Notes under the pieces: generated by a model | What the model saw: only the letters and a program-made list of their open reading frames with translations | What the model was told of the DNA's origin: nothing | The model's database searches: none | Assembly (NCBI RefSeq): GCF_000188035.1 | Contig: NZ_AEUY02000005.1 | Span: forward strand, 992,001-1,056,000 | From: Streptococcus pseudoporcinus LQ 940-04 | GTDB taxonomy: Bacteria; Bacillota; Bacilli; Lactobacillales; Streptococcaceae | Direction of reading: 5' to 3' | DNA length: 64,000 bases | In this document: piece by piece, positions 63,715 through 64,000 of the stretch | How positions within the stretch are numbered: position 1 is the first letter of the stretch | How the letters are laid out: every line of letters starts with the position of its first letter | Position numbers and translations under genes: made by a program

Positions 63715-64000
63715 TGACAAAAAACTTATTAGTTGAACTAGGACTTGAAGAGTTACCAGCATACGTTGTAACAGCTAGTGAAAAACAATTAGGACAAAAA
63801 ATGGCAACCTTTTTGGAAGCTAACCGTTTGTCTTATGAGAGGATACAAACCTTTTCAACACCCCGTCGATTAGCAGTTCGGGTACACGGTTTGACAGACC
63901 AACAAGAAGACCTTGTAGAAGATTTCAAAGGACCTTCTAAAAAAATTGCTCTGGATGCTCAAGGAAATTTCACCAAGGCAGCACAAGGCTTTGTGCGAGG
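63714..64000 (+). CDS. glyS: Glycyl-tRNA synthetase beta subunit, N-terminal part
   Basis: The start of the beta subunit, running off the window edge. The first 95 residues include [15 protein letters not shown] and [14 protein letters not shown], the conserved beginning of GlyS, which holds the tRNA. The ATG shares a base with the glyQ stop codon. Only the N-terminal region is visible, so later domains cannot be checked. Confidence 0.96.
   Translation, partial: MTKNLLVELGLEELPAYVVTASEKQLGQKMATFLEANRLSYERIQTFSTPRRLAVRVHGLTDQQEDLVEDFKGPSKKIALDAQGNFTKAAQGFVR

Overview
The window is chromosomal DNA from a low-GC Gram-positive coccus, almost certainly a Streptococcus of the pyogenic group. The evidence is the hrcA-grpE-dnaK-dnaJ cluster with two CIRCE elements, the fabM-fabT-fabH-acpP-fabK-fabD-fabG-fabF-accB-fabZ-accC-accD-accA cluster with FabT boxes, a manLMN mannose PTS with a DUF956 protein, ccrZ-trmB, copYAZ, and a galactitol-type PTS joined to lacABCD (the Lac.1 arrangement known from S. 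pyogenes). The species cannot be fixed from sequence alone. No rRNA, prophage, integrative element or CRISPR array was seen. Apart from one decayed IS200-type element the window is core genome.

Layout: 1-6.1 kb holds the end of gatB, a DMT exporter, small stress and ACT proteins, a UPF0210 protein, a CsbD-like protein and a three-gene overlapping set (histidine phosphatase, D,D/L,D-carboxypeptidase, glucosaminidase). 6.1-11.3 kb is the HrcA-controlled chaperone region. 11.4-22.0 kb is the complete type II fatty-acid synthesis and acetyl-CoA carboxylase cluster, with FabT sites before fabM, fabT and fabK. 22.2-29.4 kb carries serS behind a T-box, a membrane acyltransferase, the CcpA-type mannose PTS operon and a HAD phosphatase. 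29.7-33.5 kb has a purine permease, tsaE, a GNAT acetyltransferase and an LCP (LytR) protein. A dead IS200-like element lies at about 33.6-34.3 kb. 34.4-38.8 kb has a minus-strand unit (28-codon membrane miniprotein, HIT protein, YtxH-like protein) divergent from ecsAB, followed by ccrZ and trmB.

38.85-44.8 kb holds tRNA-Ser(GGA) and the rimP-nusA-rnpM-ylxQ-infB-rbfA operon. 44.8-47.9 kb is the copper operon copY-copA-copZ. 47.9-54.1 kb is a DeoR-type repressor divergent from galactitol PTS IIA/IIB/IIC plus lacA-lacB-lacC-lacD, together a route from imported hexitol or galactose phosphate through tagatose phosphates to triose phosphates. 54.2-64 kb has a HAD phosphatase, a TetR regulator divergent from a DegV/FakB protein, a repeat-containing surface protein, nagA with a NagR-type operator, an orphan EIIC-like membrane protein with a DUF915 hydrolase, an aldo/keto reductase, a methyltransferase-family membrane protein, and glyQ-glyS behind a T-box.

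Regulation is unusually readable here. CIRCE, FabT, cop box, cre, NagR-type and DeoR-type sites all lie on recognisable promoters, and two tRNA-sensing leaders are present. The less conventional signals are two promoters placed so that transcription would begin at the start codon (tsaE and the acyltransferase), a probable AUC start for rimP, a 28-codon membrane peptide gene with its own promoter, a minus-strand small RNA candidate between glsB and the ACT gene, and strong hairpins without U-tracts inside two operons.
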